DNA from: Sphingopyxis sp. FD7
Lineage (GTDB): Bacteria > Pseudomonadota > Alphaproteobacteria > Sphingomonadales > Sphingomonadaceae
Direction: 5' to 3'
Assembly (NCBI RefSeq): GCF_003609835.1
Contig: NZ_AP017898.1
Location: 2,170,001-2,234,000 of the forward strand
DNA: 64,000 nt
Made by a program: the position numbers and the translations under genes. Within the stretch, counting starts at the first letter, position 1; each line of letters opens with the position of its first letter. Shown here one piece after another: positions 19,548 to 28,989 of this stretch. Under the pieces are notes generated by a model. It did not search any database and was not told the DNA's origin. It saw only the letters and a list, made by a program, of their open reading frames with translations.

Positions 19548-19727
19548 CGACTTCCTGGTCCGTAACGTGATCGCCTGCCGTAAACCCTGGGCCTAACCGC
19601 GCCGTTCCCAACCGTGATGAACGATCGGGTAAGGTTAATGTGACGCTCCACCACCTTAACCAGGCCGCCCGAGGGCACGTGCGTTTCGCCCCTTTGCCCT
19701 CACGCTTCGCCCGTGTAGACAGGCGAT

Positions 19728-21071
19728 ATGCGCAAGATCCTGAAATATGTCGGCCTCGCCCTTCTGCTGCTGCTCGTCGTGGGCGGCGTCACCCTCTATG
19801 TCATGTCGCGGCCCGATGTGGCGCGCTTCTCGACCGCCGAACTCAGCGGCCGCGTGCCGGTGATGGCGTCGCAGCGCACCGAGACATTCCCGACGATCAA
19901 CGTCCCCGAAGCGACAAGCTGGCCCGCCGGACAGTCGCCGCGCGCCGCGCAGGGGCTGACCGTTCAGCGCTTTGCCGAGGGACTTGACCATCCGCGCACG
20001 ATCCTCGTCCTCCCGAACGGCGATGTGCTCGCCGCCGAATCGCAGAGCCCGCCGCGCAAGGATGGCGGCGTGCAGGGTGCAGTGATGAAGAATCTGATGG
20101 GCAAGGCGGGCGCCGGGCGCAAACCGTCGGCGAACCGCATCACCCTGCTCCGCGACGCCGACGGCGACGGCAAGGCCGAGGTGAAGACCGCCTATATCAC
20201 CGGCCTCAATTCGCCCTATGGCATGGCGCTGGTCGGCAATACGCTTTACGTCGCGAACACCGACGCGCTGCTCGCCTTTCCCTATGTCGAGGGTGAAACG
20301 AAGATGAGCGGCAAGCCGGTCAAGATCGTCGACCTGCCCGCCAAGGGCACCAACCGCCACTGGACCAAGAGCCTGGCCGCGGCGCCGAACGGCTGGCTCT
20401 ATATCGGCGTCGGTGCCGATTCCAACATCGGCGAAGCGGGCATGAACCGCGAGTTTCGCCGCGCCAGCGTGCTCGAAGTGCGGCCCGAGAATAAATATAT
20501 CCGCACCTTTGCCGCGGGCATCCGCAATCCCGTCGGCCTCGCCTTCTATCCCGGCAGCGACCAGCTTTGGACCGTCGTCAACGAGCGCGACATGCTGGGC
20601 AGCGATCTGGTCCCCGACTATCTGACCGACGTTGATGAAGGCGATTTTTATGGCTGGCCCTGGTATTATTGGGGCGGCTTCATCGACCCGCGGGTCGAAC
20701 CCGAGGCCGAGGACCGCCGCCAATATGTCAAGCGGCCCGAATATGGGCTGGGCGCCCACACCGCCCCGCTCGGCTTCACCTTCACCGCAGGCCTCGACCT
20801 GGGCGAACGCTGGGCGAACGGCGCGCTGATCGCCCGGCACGGGTCGTGGAACCGCGAGCCGGTCGCGGGTTATGACGTCGTGTTCGTCAAGTTCGGGGCG
20901 AACGGCAAGCCGCTCGACGCGCTGCCGATCACCTTGCTCGACGGCTTTCTCGCCGCCGACGGCAAGACCACGCGCGGCCGCCCGGCCGACGTCAAGGTCG
21001 CGAAGGACGGCAGCGCGCTGGTCGCCGACGATACCGGCGGGGTGATCTGGCGGGTCGCGAAGGCGGGTTAA
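19728..21071 (+). CDS. PQQ-dependent sugar dehydrogenase-like (sorbosone dehydrogenase family) protein
   Basis: The 447-residue protein has an N-terminal membrane anchor or uncleaved signal (ILKYVGLALLLLLVVGGVTLY) and then a six-bladed beta-propeller of the soluble glucose dehydrogenase/L-sorbosone dehydrogenase type, with FAEGLDHPRTILVLPNGDVLAAE, ITGLNSPYGMAL and FAAGIRNPVGLAF, each the start of a blade. Such proteins bind PQQ and Ca2+ in the periplasm and oxidise sugars or aldehydes. No PQQ synthesis genes are in the window, so activity is uncertain. Confidence 0.85.
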   Translation: MRKILKYVGLALLLLLVVGGVTLYVMSRPDVARFSTAELSGRVPVMASQRTETFPTINVPEATSWPAGQSPRAAQGLTVQRFAEGLDHPRTILVLPNGDVLAAESQSPPRKDGGVQGAVMKNLMGKAGAGRKPSANRITLLRDADGDGKAEVKTAYITGLNSPYGMALVGNTLYVANTDALLAFPYVEGETKMSGKPVKIVDLPAKGTNRHWTKSLAAAPNGWLYIGVGADSNIGEAGMNREFRRASVLEVRPENKYIRTFAAGIRNPVGLAFYPGSDQLWTVVNERDMLGSDLVPDYLTDVDEGDFYGWPWYYWGGFIDPRVEPEAEDRRQYVKRPEYGLGAHTAPLGFTFTAGLDLGERWANGALIARHGSWNREPVAGYDVVFVKFGANGKPLDALPITLLDGFLAADGKTTRGRPADVKVAKDGSALVADDTGGVIWRVAKAG

Positions 21072-21078
21072 TTAATTG

Positions 21079-21153
21079 TCGCTCCCGCGAAGGCGGGGGT
21101 CGGCCTCGGCCTTGCGCTATATCTCCAGCGGCCCCCGCCTTCGCGGGGGCGAC
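21079..21153. repeat. Palindromic repeat (gtcgcccccgcgaaggcggggg family)
   Basis: A 75-bp element with arms gtcgctcccgcgaaggcggg and cccgccttcgcgggggcgac. It separates the dehydrogenase and the convergent dnaN. A related element forms the end of the sufR-like gene at 49760-49848. Confidence 0.88.
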
Positions 21154-21158
21154 GGTCT

Positions 21159-22274
21159 TTAGACCCGCATCGGCATCAGCACGTAGAGCGCGGGGCTTTT
21201 TTCGCTTTCGCGGATCAGCGTCGGGGCGTTGGCGTCGGCGAGGTGGAGTTCGACGCTGTCGCCGTCGACCTGCCCCAAAATGTCGCTGAGGTAGCGGGCG
21301 TTGAAGCCGATCTCCATCGCGTCGCTGTCGTAACCCGCGGCGAGTTCTTCGGCTGCGGTGCCATTTTCGGGGCTGGTCACGCTGAGCGTGATGCGATCCT
21401 TGTCGAGCCCGACCTTCACCGCGCGCGTCTTTTCGCTGGCGATCGTCGATACGCGGTCGACGCCCTGAAACAGGCTTTTCGGATCGACCTTCAAAAGCTT
21501 GTCGTTCGCGGTCGGGATGACGCGGCTGTAATCGGGGAAGGTGCCGTCGATCAGCTTCGAGGTGAGCACCGCATTGCCGAGCTGGAAGCGGATCTTGCTC
21601 GCCGACAGGCTGATTTCGACATTGCCTTCGGCCTCGTCGAGCAGCTTGCGGATTTCGCCGACGCATTTGCGCGGCACGATCACGTCGGGCATCCCCGCGG
21701 CGCCGTCGGGGCGCGTCACCGTGTAGCGCGCGAGGCGGTGGCCGTCGGTCGCCGCGGCCTTGAGCACCGGCCCCGTCGCATCCTCGGCGACGTGCAGAAA
21801 GATGCCGTTGAGGTAATAGCGGGTTTCTTCGGTCGAGATGGCGAAGCGCGTCTTGTCGATGATCTGGATCAGCTCGGCGACGGGCAGCTCGAAATTGGTC
21901 GGCAGGTCACCCTCGGCGATCACCGGGAAATCGTCGCGCGGCAGGGTTGGCAGGTTGAAGTTCGAGCGCCCGGCCTTGACCTGCATCTTGCCCTCGGCCG
22001 CAGCCAGGCTGACTTCCGATCCCTCGGGCAGCTTGCGCGCGATTTCAAACAAGGTGTGCGCCGATACGGTGGTGGTGCCGGCCGTTTCGACCTTGGCCGC
22101 GATCGTTTCGACGACCTGCAGGTCGAGGTCGGTCGCCATCAGTTTGAGCTGGCCCGATGCGTCGGCTTCGATGAGGACGTTCGACAGGATCGGGATCGTG
22201 TTGCGCCGTTCGACCACCGACTGAACATGGCCAAGGCTTTTCAACAAGACTGCGCGTTCGATCGTCGCTTTCAT
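21159..22274 (-). CDS. dnaN: DNA polymerase III subunit beta (sliding clamp)
   Basis: The 371-residue protein forms the ring-shaped clamp that tethers DNA polymerase III to DNA. Three similar domains are visible: N-terminal MKATIERAVLLKSLGHVQSVVERR, central FELPVAELIQIIDKTRFAIS, and the C-terminal end PALYVLMPMRV, which is strictly conserved at the clamp C-terminus. The start at 22274 gives the normal family length. There is no dnaA or recF next to it, so the usual dnaA-dnaN-recF cluster is broken up here, as is common in alphaproteobacteria. Confidence 0.96.
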   Translation of the reverse strand: MKATIERAVLLKSLGHVQSVVERRNTIPILSNVLIEADASGQLKLMATDLDLQVVETIAAKVETAGTTTVSAHTLFEIARKLPEGSEVSLAAAEGKMQVKAGRSNFNLPTLPRDDFPVIAEGDLPTNFELPVAELIQIIDKTRFAISTEETRYYLNGIFLHVAEDATGPVLKAAATDGHRLARYTVTRPDGAAGMPDVIVPRKCVGEIRKLLDEAEGNVEISLSASKIRFQLGNAVLTSKLIDGTFPDYSRVIPTANDKLLKVDPKSLFQGVDRVSTIASEKTRAVKVGLDKDRITLSVTSPENGTAAEELAAGYDSDAMEIGFNARYLSDILGQVDGDSVELHLADANAPTLIRESEKSPALYVLMPMRV

Positions 22275-22447
22275 TCTTAATCCGCCATCCTGTGTGTTTC
22301 GCGGGAGAAGTCCCTTGTGGAGACAGAGGATCGGAGGCGATTCGTGCCCCGATTCTGGCCCCTGAAAATGTCCACCTTCCTTAACGCACGCGGCGCACCG
22401 TGCAAGCCATGCTTGCAAAGCTGCGGCAATCGCGCGAACGAGGCGCG

Positions 22448-22948
22448 ATGCTGCGCTGGCCCCTTTCCCTGTTGATGCTGGCGGCGATGCCGGCCGCGGC
22501 CCTTGCCGCCGCGGCGCCGACCGCGCTGGGCATTTTCGATGGCTGGGGCGCCTTTCGCGATGCCGCGCGGGCGCGCTGCTATGCGATTGCCGCCCCCGCG
22601 GCAACGATCGGACGGCCTGAGGTCAAAGCCTATGCCAGCGTCGGTTATTGGCCGAAATCGCGCATCCGCGGCCAATTCTATGTCCGGTTGTCGAAGCCGC
22701 GCGCGGCGGACCGCGATTTGCGCCTGACAATCGGCAGCCGCCGCTTCATCCTGACCGGTCAGGGCGTCCACGGCTGGGCGAGCGACGCGCGGATGGACGC
22801 CGCCATCGTCGCCGCGATGCGATCGGCGCCGAGCATGAGCGTCGAAAGCCGCGCCGAGGCGGGCGGCGCGATCGCCGACACCTATCGCCTGCGCGGCGCG
22901 GCGACGGCGATCGACGCGGCGGCGCTGGGGTGCGCGCGGCTGCGTTGA
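22448..22948 (+). CDS. Exported hypothetical protein
   Basis: The 166-residue protein starts with a signal peptide (MLRWPLSLLMLAAMPAAALA|AA). The mature part has the pattern [19 protein letters not shown] followed by AYASVGYWPKSRIRGQFYVRLSK, which recalls the periplasmic invasion-associated locus B (IalB) fold, though the match is weak. An earlier ATG at 22400 would put 16 charged residues before the signal peptide and is less likely. It lies divergently from dnaN. Function unknown. Confidence 0.65.
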   Translation: MLRWPLSLLMLAAMPAAALAAAAPTALGIFDGWGAFRDAARARCYAIAAPAATIGRPEVKAYASVGYWPKSRIRGQFYVRLSKPRAADRDLRLTIGSRRFILTGQGVHGWASDARMDAAIVAAMRSAPSMSVESRAEAGGAIADTYRLRGAATAIDAAALGCARLR

Positions 22949-23285
22949 GCCGATGAGGAGAGATGGCGGTTTTCTGCCGAACTTCACTCGCAATTCGCAA
23001 ATCTTCGTCATCCCGGACCCTTCGACATGCTCAGGACCGGCTTGATCCGGGGTCCATGCGACGCACCGGAGGAAGCTGGACCCCGGATCAAGTCCGGGGT
23101 GACGAGGTAAGAGAGAAAGGCGCTTTCGCGAAACGGCAGAAAACTGCGCAACTTCACTCTGGAATCGCGTGCGCAAGCGCAACCGGCTTCGCTCGCGCGC
23201 CATATTGCAACCATGTGGATTCCATTTGGCATTGCGGACGAGCCTATGGCCCGCAACCCAAGTAGGACAGCAATTTCTGGCCGCA
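22949..23285. other. Intergenic region holding the second composite repeat
   Basis: The 337-bp gap between the exported protein and the convergent LysR gene holds composite repeat copy B (22965-23168). The rest, about 23169-23285, has no recognisable signal or gene. Confidence 0.65.
22965..23168 (-). repeat. Composite repeat, copy B
   Basis: Read on the minus strand, the order of parts equals copy A at 10849-11045: gagtgaagttgcgcagtttt, a gtcaccccggacttgatccg palindrome, then gcgagtgaagttcggcagaa and a final ggcgg-type hairpin. The central palindrome is longer here because a second palindrome arm (ggacccttcgacatgctcag) is inserted. Confidence 0.8.
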
Positions 23286-24167
23286 CTACTCCCGGCCGAG
23301 CTTCGTCAGCGCCCTCGCCATAAAATCGAGCACCAGCCGCACGCGCGGTACGTGACGCAGTCGTTCGTGGGTGAGCAGCCACAGCCCGGTGGTGTCGTCG
23401 CTCTTGGGCGGCAGGCAGCGAATGAGGTCGGGTTCGCGGTCGGCCAAATAAGCGGGCAGCACCGACAGCCCCATCCCCGCGCGCACGCCCGACAGCAGGC
23501 CGGTCGCCGTGTCATATTGCATGACCACCGCTTCCTCGAGCCCATGTTGGCGAAGCCATGCACGATAAGGCTCCCAAACCCCGCCACCACCGCCGATGAA
23601 GGGATGCGCCGCAAGTTGTTCGCGCGTGTGCGGGACGCCGTGGCGGTCGGCATAATCGCGGCTGCAATAGACGGTCCACGGATTGTCGGCGATGCGCCGC
23701 CCGACGAGCCCCGCGCCCGACGGCTGCTTGCTGCTGCGGATCGCGATGTCGGCGGCGCCCGCGGCCAGGTCGCGCGGCTCGTCCGACGTGTCGAGCTGGA
23801 TATGGATGCCGGGATGTTCGGCGCGCAGATCGCGCAGGATCGGCGGCAGGATCGTCACCGCGATGATTTCCATCACCGTCAGGCTGACCGTACCTCCCGC
23901 GTCGCGCGAGCGCGCGCCCGCGGCCTCACCGAATCGTTCGGCGGCATCGCGCACCGCTGCGGCGCTCGCGAGCATCGCCTCGCCCACCGGAGTCAGCGCA
24001 TAGCCCGCCTGCCGCCGCTCGAAGAGCGTGACCCCGGTTGCCGCCTCGAGCGCGGCGATGCGCCGCGCCACGGTCGTCTGGCTGACGCGCATCGCCTGCG
24101 CGGCGGCGAGCGTGCTGCCCGTTTCGGCAACGGCCAGAAAGGCCTTGAGGTCGTTCCAATCGTACAT
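23286..24167 (-). CDS. LysR-family transcriptional regulator
   Basis: The 293-residue regulator has an N-terminal winged helix-turn-helix (DLKAFLAVAETGSTLAAAQAM, then VSQTTVARRIAALEAATGV) and a C-terminal periplasmic-binding-like effector domain (VSLTVMEIIAVTILPPIL onward). The ATG at 24167 is preferred because AAGG lies five bases upstream; another ATG nine codons earlier has its GAGG too close. Target genes are unknown; the divergent neighbour is the UrcA gene, and a perfect 10-bp dyad lies between them. Confidence 0.9.
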   Translation of the reverse strand: MYDWNDLKAFLAVAETGSTLAAAQAMRVSQTTVARRIAALEAATGVTLFERRQAGYALTPVGEAMLASAAAVRDAAERFGEAAGARSRDAGGTVSLTVMEIIAVTILPPILRDLRAEHPGIHIQLDTSDEPRDLAAGAADIAIRSSKQPSGAGLVGRRIADNPWTVYCSRDYADRHGVPHTREQLAAHPFIGGGGGVWEPYRAWLRQHGLEEAVVMQYDTATGLLSGVRAGMGLSVLPAYLADREPDLIRCLPPKSDDTTGLWLLTHERLRHVPRVRLVLDFMARALTKLGRE

Positions 24168-24198
24168 GGCGCCTTGTGCGCCATAATCGTCCATGCCT

Positions 24199-24220
24199 CA
24201 TTCTGCAATTTTGCAGAATG
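24199..24220. promoter_or_regulatory. Perfect inverted repeat between lysR-type gene and urcA (possible operator)
   Basis: CATTCTGCAA and TTGCAGAATG form a perfect 10-bp dyad around a TT centre. It contains a T-N11-A core as expected of LysR sites and lies 32 bp upstream of the regulator start and about 97 bp upstream of the urcA start. Confidence 0.55.
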
Positions 24221-24316
24221 ATCGCGCAACATCGTTGCTCCATCGCGATTCTACGGTGCGATATACCGAGTCTTACCGGCTTCCTCCCCTCCCCAGCCGG
24301 CCGATGGAGACACAAG

Positions 24317-24646
24317 ATGCAAAAGCTTATGATCCTCGCCGCCACCGCTGCCGCGCTCGTCGGCCAGCCCGTATCGGCAGAACCCGACCCCGCCAAAGCA
24401 AGCGTCGCGGTGGCGCACCGCGACCTCGACCTTCGCACCGAGGCCGGGGTCAAGGCACTCGACCGCCGCATCTGGCGCGCTGTCGTCGCGGTGTGCGGCG
24501 AAGCGCCCGGCTATGACCTCGCCGGCAAGAATGACGTCCGCCAGTGCCGCCGCGACACGCGCGCCCAGGCGACCGCACAGGCCGAAATCGCGATAGCGGG
24601 CGCCATGCGCAATCGGGCGATCCAGGTCAGCTCGATCCGTAACTGA
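24317..24646 (+). CDS. UrcA family protein
   Basis: A 109-residue exported protein with signal peptide [21 protein letters not shown]. The mature part has the UrcA pattern: [20 protein letters not shown], then [13 protein letters not shown] and a second cysteine in NDVRQCRRD, probably forming a disulfide. UrcA proteins are frequent in sphingomonads and other alphaproteobacteria; their role is unknown. GGAG precedes the ATG by eight bases. The divergent LysR regulator may control it. Confidence 0.85.
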   Translation: MQKLMILAATAAALVGQPVSAEPDPAKASVAVAHRDLDLRTEAGVKALDRRIWRAVVAVCGEAPGYDLAGKNDVRQCRRDTRAQATAQAEIAIAGAMRNRAIQVSSIRN

Positions 24647-24978
24647 CCGCGAACCGAAGTTGCACGGTTCGTCAGCACCGGGGCCGCGATCAGGGCACGA
24701 TCGCAGCCCCGGCTTGCTGTGGGTCGGAACGGGGTATTTCGCTGTCCGTGTGCAATGGATGGCGGCTTTGGGGTGGACTCCCGCCATTGACGCGATCGTC
24801 ATCCCGGCGAAGGCCGGGATCTCGCCGGTGCGGTAAACCGATAGGGCGAGATCCCGGCCTTCGCCGGGATGACGATTGGATAGAGGGCAGCTTCCGATCC
24901 TCCCCATCGCTTCGCGACAGGGAGGATTCTCGCGCACAATTGCGCTTTTCCCCCTTCCCCCCTATATGCGCGCCCATC
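24647..24978. other. Intergenic region between urcA and rlmN
   Basis: The 332-bp gap contains one full palindromic repeat (24798-24873) and otherwise no ORF with family resemblance. Around 24669-24716 lies an imperfect inverted repeat (accggggccgcgatcagg / gatcgcagccccgg) that could be a terminator stem, but a T-tract is missing. Confidence 0.55.
24798..24873. repeat. Palindromic repeat (gtcatcccggcgaaggccgggat family)
   Basis: A 76-bp element with arms gtcatcccggcgaaggccgg and ccggccttcgccgggatgac, in the urcA-rlmN gap. Confidence 0.9.
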
Positions 24979-26229
24979 ATGCAGATTCCCGGCCATATCG
25001 ACCCCGTCACGACGGGCACCGTCCCCTTGCGCGGGGGCAATCGCATCGACCTCGTCGGGCTGTCGCGCGATGCGATCGGCGGTGTGCTGGTCGAGGCGGG
25101 GCTGGACGCGAAGGCGGCGAAACTGCGCGCCAAGCAGATATGGCACTGGATCTATCATCGCGGGGTCACCGATTTTGAAGCGATGACCGACATCGCCAAG
25201 ACGATGCGCCCGTGGCTGACCGACCGCTTCATCATCGGCCGCCCGACGGTGCGCGAGGCGCAGGTGTCGAGCGATGGCACGCGCAAATGGCTGCTCGCCG
25301 CCGCGGACGGGCAGGAATATGAAATGGTGTTCATCCCCGACGCCGATCGGGGAACACTCTGCGTGTCCAGTCAGGTCGGCTGCACGCTCAATTGTCGCTT
25401 CTGCCACACCGGCACGATGCGCCTTGTCCGCAACCTCGGCGCGGGCGAGATCGTCGGGCAGGTGCTGCTCGCGCGCGACGCGCTCGGCGAATGGCCGAAG
25501 GGGACGATGGCGGGCTTTGGCGCCGACCCCGAGGACGAGGACGCCGACGATGATGCGGTCGGCCATTACACCGCCGACGGCCGGATGCTTACCAACATCG
25601 TGATGATGGGCATGGGCGAGCCGCTCTATAATTTCGACGAGGTCAAGCGCGCGCTCAAGATCGTGATGGACGGCGACGGGCTTGCCTTGTCGAAGCGGCG
25701 CATCACCTTGTCGACGAGCGGCGTGGTGCCGATGATGGCGCGCGCGGGCGACGAGATCGGGGTCAATCTCGCGGTATCGCTCCACGCGGTGACCAAGGAA
25801 ATCCGCGACGAAATCGTGCCTTTGAACCGCAAATATGGGATCGAGGAACTGCTCCAGGCGTGCGCCGATTATCCGGGCGCGAACAATGCACGGCGCATCA
25901 CCTTTGAATATGTGATGCTGAAGGACAAGAATGACCGCGACGAGGATGCACGCGAACTCGTCCGACTCATCAAGCACTATAGCCTGCCCGCGAAGGTCAA
26001 TCTGATCCCCTTCAACCCCTGGCCCGGCGCGCCTTATGAATGTTCGACCCCCGAACGGGTGCGCGCGTTCAGCAATCTGATTTTCAAGGCGGGAATCTCC
26101 GCCCCGATCCGCACCCCGCGCGGGCGCGATATCATGGCGGCGTGCGGGCAGCTGAAAAGCGCCGCGACCAGGCCGACGCGCGCCGAACTCGACCGCATCG
26201 CCGAGGAAAAGCAAGCGGCGCTGGGATAG
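24979..26229 (+). CDS. rlmN: Dual-specificity 23S rRNA/tRNA adenine C2-methyltransferase
   Basis: The 416-residue radical SAM enzyme methylates C2 of A2503 in 23S rRNA and A37 in some tRNAs. Visible: the radical SAM cysteines in CTLNCRFC (about residue 132), [14 protein letters not shown], and the C-terminal [11 protein letters not shown] with the methyl-carrying cysteine. The ATG at 24979 ([10 protein letters not shown]) gives the usual alphaproteobacterial N-terminus; in-frame codons before it run through a palindromic repeat and are not coding. An acidic insertion ([15 protein letters not shown]) near residue 180 is typical of this group. Confidence 0.95.
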   Translation: MQIPGHIDPVTTGTVPLRGGNRIDLVGLSRDAIGGVLVEAGLDAKAAKLRAKQIWHWIYHRGVTDFEAMTDIAKTMRPWLTDRFIIGRPTVREAQVSSDGTRKWLLAAADGQEYEMVFIPDADRGTLCVSSQVGCTLNCRFCHTGTMRLVRNLGAGEIVGQVLLARDALGEWPKGTMAGFGADPEDEDADDDAVGHYTADGRMLTNIVMMGMGEPLYNFDEVKRALKIVMDGDGLALSKRRITLSTSGVVPMMARAGDEIGVNLAVSLHAVTKEIRDEIVPLNRKYGIEELLQACADYPGANNARRITFEYVMLKDKNDRDEDARELVRLIKHYSLPAKVNLIPFNPWPGAPYECSTPERVRAFSNLIFKAGISAPIRTPRGRDIMAACGQLKSAATRPTRAELDRIAEEKQAALG

Positions 26230-26244
26230 TCCGACAACCCTGCC

Positions 26245-26320
26245 GTCATTCCGGCGAAGGCCGAAAACACGCCGGTGGCTCATGCCGCACCGACGAGATC
26301 CCGGCCTTCGCCGGGATGAC
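26245..26320. repeat. Palindromic repeat (gtcatcccggcgaaggccgggat family)
   Basis: A 76-bp element with outer arms gtcattccggcgaaggccg and cggccttcgccgggatgac, 15 bp after rlmN. The rest of this gap to 26523 is relatively A+T rich (around 26380-26430) and probably holds the promoter of the beta-barrel gene. Confidence 0.88.
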
Positions 26321-26523
26321 GGAACCTGAACAGGCCTGCTTTTCCGCCGGTTTCGCGGCAATCCCATTGCATAGCTATTCTATACTGTGTGGTAAAAATA
26401 ACACAGGTAAGAAAATTGTCATAATCTGAACGATCCATTCATTGAAGCGACAGGCGCAAACGCCATCTAGAGGCCGGACGCGACCCAAAGGGCGTGGTCC
26501 TGATCTGAATGAAGGAAGACAAA

Positions 26524-26982
26524 ATGAAAAAATTCGCAGTTGCAGCCGCTCTCCTCTCGGCCGTTGTCGCCAGCCCCGCCCTCGCAGCCGAAGGCGGCGA
26601 AGGCCGCGTCGAAGTGCGCGGCGGTCTGATCACCGGCAACGGGATCGACGAAGGCACGCTCGGCGTTGCCGCCGGTTATGATTTCGACCTCGGGTCGGCC
26701 GCTTTCGTCGGCGGTGAAATCGCCGGCGACAAGGTGCTGATCGACGGCGCGAACGTCCAGTTCTCGGCCGGCGCGCGCGCCGGCGCCAAGGTTGGCGCCA
26801 ACGGCAAGCTCTACGCCACCGGCGGCTACACCTTTGGCGACATCGACGATCCCTATGTCGGCGCCGGTTACCAGCACAAGCTGGGCCAGAACCTGTACGC
26901 AAAGGGCGAATATCGCCACCAGTTCATCGAGAATTTCGGCGACTTCGACAGCTTTGTCGTCGGCGTCGGCTTCGCTTTCTGA
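26524..26982 (+). CDS. Small outer-membrane beta-barrel protein (opacity-like)
   Basis: A 152-residue protein with a signal peptide [21 protein letters not shown] and a mature part of alternating hydrophobic strands ([78 protein letters not shown]). The terminal phenylalanine is the classical Bam recognition residue. An eight-stranded porin-like OMP is inferred. AAGGAAG six bases before the ATG at 26524 decides the start. It is followed by its own terminator. Confidence 0.85.
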   Translation: MKKFAVAAALLSAVVASPALAAEGGEGRVEVRGGLITGNGIDEGTLGVAAGYDFDLGSAAFVGGEIAGDKVLIDGANVQFSAGARAGAKVGANGKLYATGGYTFGDIDDPYVGAGYQHKLGQNLYAKGEYRHQFIENFGDFDSFVVGVGFAF

Positions 26983-27007
26983 TCCTTCGGACCAGCGATG
27001 AAACAGG

Positions 27008-27036
27008 AAGGGGCGGCCCGCCGGGTCGCCCCTTTT
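27008..27036 (+). terminator. Rho-independent terminator after the beta-barrel gene
   Basis: A stem AAGGGGCGGCC / GGTCGCCCCTT (one G-T pair) with a short loop CGCCG, ending in TTTTC. It lies 25 bp downstream of the stop codon. Confidence 0.8.
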
Positions 27037-27068
27037 CATTTGCGTCGCGCCGGGGCACGGTGCCGCCC

Positions 27069-27392
27069 ATGACGGCATGGGCATATATCGGTGCGGCGCT
27101 GGCGGAGATCGCTGGCTGCTTCGCCTTCTGGGCGTGGCTTCGGATGGACAAGTCGGTGTGGTGGGTCGTGCCGGGGATAGCGTCGCTCGCACTGTTCGCC
27201 TGGTTGCTCACGCTGGTCGAGGCGGAGCACGCCGGGCGCACTTATGCTGCCTATGGCGGCGTCTATATCACCGCGGCGCTGCTCTGGCTGTGGGCGGTCG
27301 AGGGGGCGAAGCCCGACCGCTGGGATCTGGTCGGCGCGGCGGTGTGCCTGGGGGGCGCGGCGATCATCCTGTTCGGACCGCGCGGGAGTTAG
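27069..27392 (+). CDS. YnfA family membrane protein (UPF0060)
   Basis: The 107-residue protein has four membrane helices with the characteristic YnfA text: [21 protein letters not shown] at the start and [19 protein letters not shown] followed by [16 protein letters not shown]. The fold resembles small multidrug resistance transporters, and some YnfA proteins have been linked to drug efflux, but this is not general. An in-frame GTG three codons upstream is less likely as start. Confidence 0.92.
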   Translation: MTAWAYIGAALAEIAGCFAFWAWLRMDKSVWWVVPGIASLALFAWLLTLVEAEHAGRTYAAYGGVYITAALLWLWAVEGAKPDRWDLVGAAVCLGGAAIILFGPRGS

Positions 27393-27416
27393 CGAGTGAT
27401 CTTTCTTGAGTAGCTC

Positions 27417-27492
27417 GTCATCCCGGCGAAGGCCGGGATCTCGCCGGTGCGTCAGATCCAAGCGGCGGGATCCCGGCCTTCGCCGGGATGAC
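27417..27492. repeat. Palindromic repeat (gtcatcccggcgaaggccgggat family)
   Basis: A 76-bp element with arms gtcatcccggcgaaggccgg and ccggccttcgccgggatgac, between the convergent ynfA-like and arylesterase genes. Confidence 0.9.
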
Positions 27493-27532
27493 GAAATAAA
27501 GAAAGCAGCGTTTCCGTCCGACCGATCACGCC

Positions 27533-28246
27533 CTATTCCGCTTCCGGCAGCGCCTGCTCGACGAGCGGCGCCAGCGCTTTGGCCACGACCTTCACGCCCC
27601 TGGCATTGGGGTGGAGATTGTCGCCGAGCATCAGCGATTTGTCAGCGATGACATTGTCGAGGATGAAAGGATAGAAGCTCACGTCATATTTCGCCGCAAG
27701 CTCCGGATAAATGGGGTTGAACCTGGCCGCATAGTCGCTGCCGAGGTTGGGCGCGGCCATCATGCCGGTGAGCAGCACGGGGATGTCGCGTTTCCGAAGC
27801 TCGGCGAGCATCGCGTCGAGATTGGCGCGCGTCTGGTCGGGGCCGATGCCGCGCAGCATGTCGTTGCCGCCGAGCCCCAGCATGACGAGCGCAGGCTTTA
27901 CCTGCGCATTGTCGAGCACATAGGTCAGCCGCTGGCGCCCCGCCGCGCTCGTGTCGCCCGACACGCCGGCATTCTGGACGCGCGCGATGACGCCGTCCTC
28001 GGCGAGCGCGGCCTGAAGCTGCGGCGCAAGCCCCTCCCTGGGACCGAGTTGGTATCCCGCATAAAGGCTGTCGCCGAAGGCGATGACGAGCGGGGCGTCG
28101 ACAGGAATCGCGGCGGTCTTGGGCGTCGTCTTCCCGTCGTTCGTCGACGCCGGTGGCGCCTCCGCCGAGCCGCAGGCGGCAAGCGGTTGGCAAAGCGCGA
28201 TGACGCAACCATATATCAAGGCAGAACGCCATCCGGCCGTTTTCAT
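27533..28246 (-). CDS. Arylesterase/lysophospholipase (TesA-like SGNH hydrolase), lipoprotein
   Basis: The 237-residue product has a lipoprotein signal (lipobox LAAC, Cys25) and a GDSL/SGNH hydrolase domain: Ser60 in AFGDSLYAGY, GGND block, and the C-terminal DNLHPNARG with catalytic Asp and His. It hydrolyses short esters or lysophospholipids, probably in the periplasm. E. coli TesA is soluble rather than lipid-anchored, so the lipobox is a difference. It is divergent from an ABC exporter exactly as tesA is from ybbA-ybbP. Confidence 0.88.
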   Translation of the reverse strand: MKTAGWRSALIYGCVIALCQPLAACGSAEAPPASTNDGKTTPKTAAIPVDAPLVIAFGDSLYAGYQLGPREGLAPQLQAALAEDGVIARVQNAGVSGDTSAAGRQRLTYVLDNAQVKPALVMLGLGGNDMLRGIGPDQTRANLDAMLAELRKRDIPVLLTGMMAAPNLGSDYAARFNPIYPELAAKYDVSFYPFILDNVIADKSLMLGDNLHPNARGVKVVAKALAPLVEQALPEAE

Positions 28247-28264
28247 TTCCAAAGGGTTCTCTCC

Positions 28265-28975
28265 TTGCCCGACGTTTCCCGACCGTCGCCGGATCTGGCG
28301 CCAGATCTGGCGATCGCCGCCCATAATGTGACGCTGACCCTGGGGAGCGACAAGGCCCCCGTCGAAATTTTACGCGGGGTCGATCTGGAGGTCGCCGCGG
28401 GCACCTCGGTCGCGCTGCTCGGCCCGTCCGGGTCGGGCAAAAGCTCGCTGATGGCGGTGCTCGCAGGGCTCGAACGCGCGAACGGCGGGTCGATCAGGGT
28501 CGCGGGGCTCGATTTCGCGGCGATGGATGAGGACGAGCTGGCGCGCGCGCGGCGCGGCCGCATCGGCATCGTGCTTCAGGCCTTTCACCTGCTGCCGACA
28601 ATGACGGCGCTCGAAAATGTCGCGGTGCCGCTGGAGCTGGCGGGCATCGCCGATCCGTTCGGCCGTGCTGCCGCCGAGCTGGAAGCGGTCGGGCTCGGTC
28701 ATCGTCTCACTCACTACCCCGCGCAATTGTCGGGCGGCGAGCAGCAGCGCGTCGCGATCGCGCGCGCGATGGCGAGCGAACCCGCGATCATCTTTGCCGA
28801 CGAGCCGACGGGCAATCTGGACACCGCGACGGGTCATGCGATCATCGAGCTGATCTTTGCGCGCCGCACGGCGCTGGGCGCGACCTTGCTCATCATCACG
28901 CACGATCCCGAGCTTGCCGAGCATTGCGACCGGGTGGTGGTGATGCATGACGGCCGGATCGAGGAACGGGCGTGA
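28265..28975 (+). CDS. ybbA: ABC transporter ATP-binding protein (YbbA-like)
   Basis: The 236-residue ATPase belongs to the LolD/MacB-type group: Walker A GPSGSGKS (residues 53-60), Q-loop [17 protein letters not shown], signature [14 protein letters not shown] and Walker [13 protein letters not shown]. The probable start is a TTG at 28265 with AAAGGG eight bases upstream, because no ATG lies in a suitable place. It pairs with the FtsX-family permease encoded downstream, but a 148-bp gap with a large palindrome separates them. Confidence 0.88.
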   Translation: MPDVSRPSPDLAPDLAIAAHNVTLTLGSDKAPVEILRGVDLEVAAGTSVALLGPSGSGKSSLMAVLAGLERANGGSIRVAGLDFAAMDEDELARARRGRIGIVLQAFHLLPTMTALENVAVPLELAGIADPFGRAAAELEAVGLGHRLTHYPAQLSGGEQQRVAIARAMASEPAIIFADEPTGNLDTATGHAIIELIFARRTALGATLLIITHDPELAEHCDRVVVMHDGRIEERA

Positions 28976-28989
28976 GCGCCGCCGCGATC

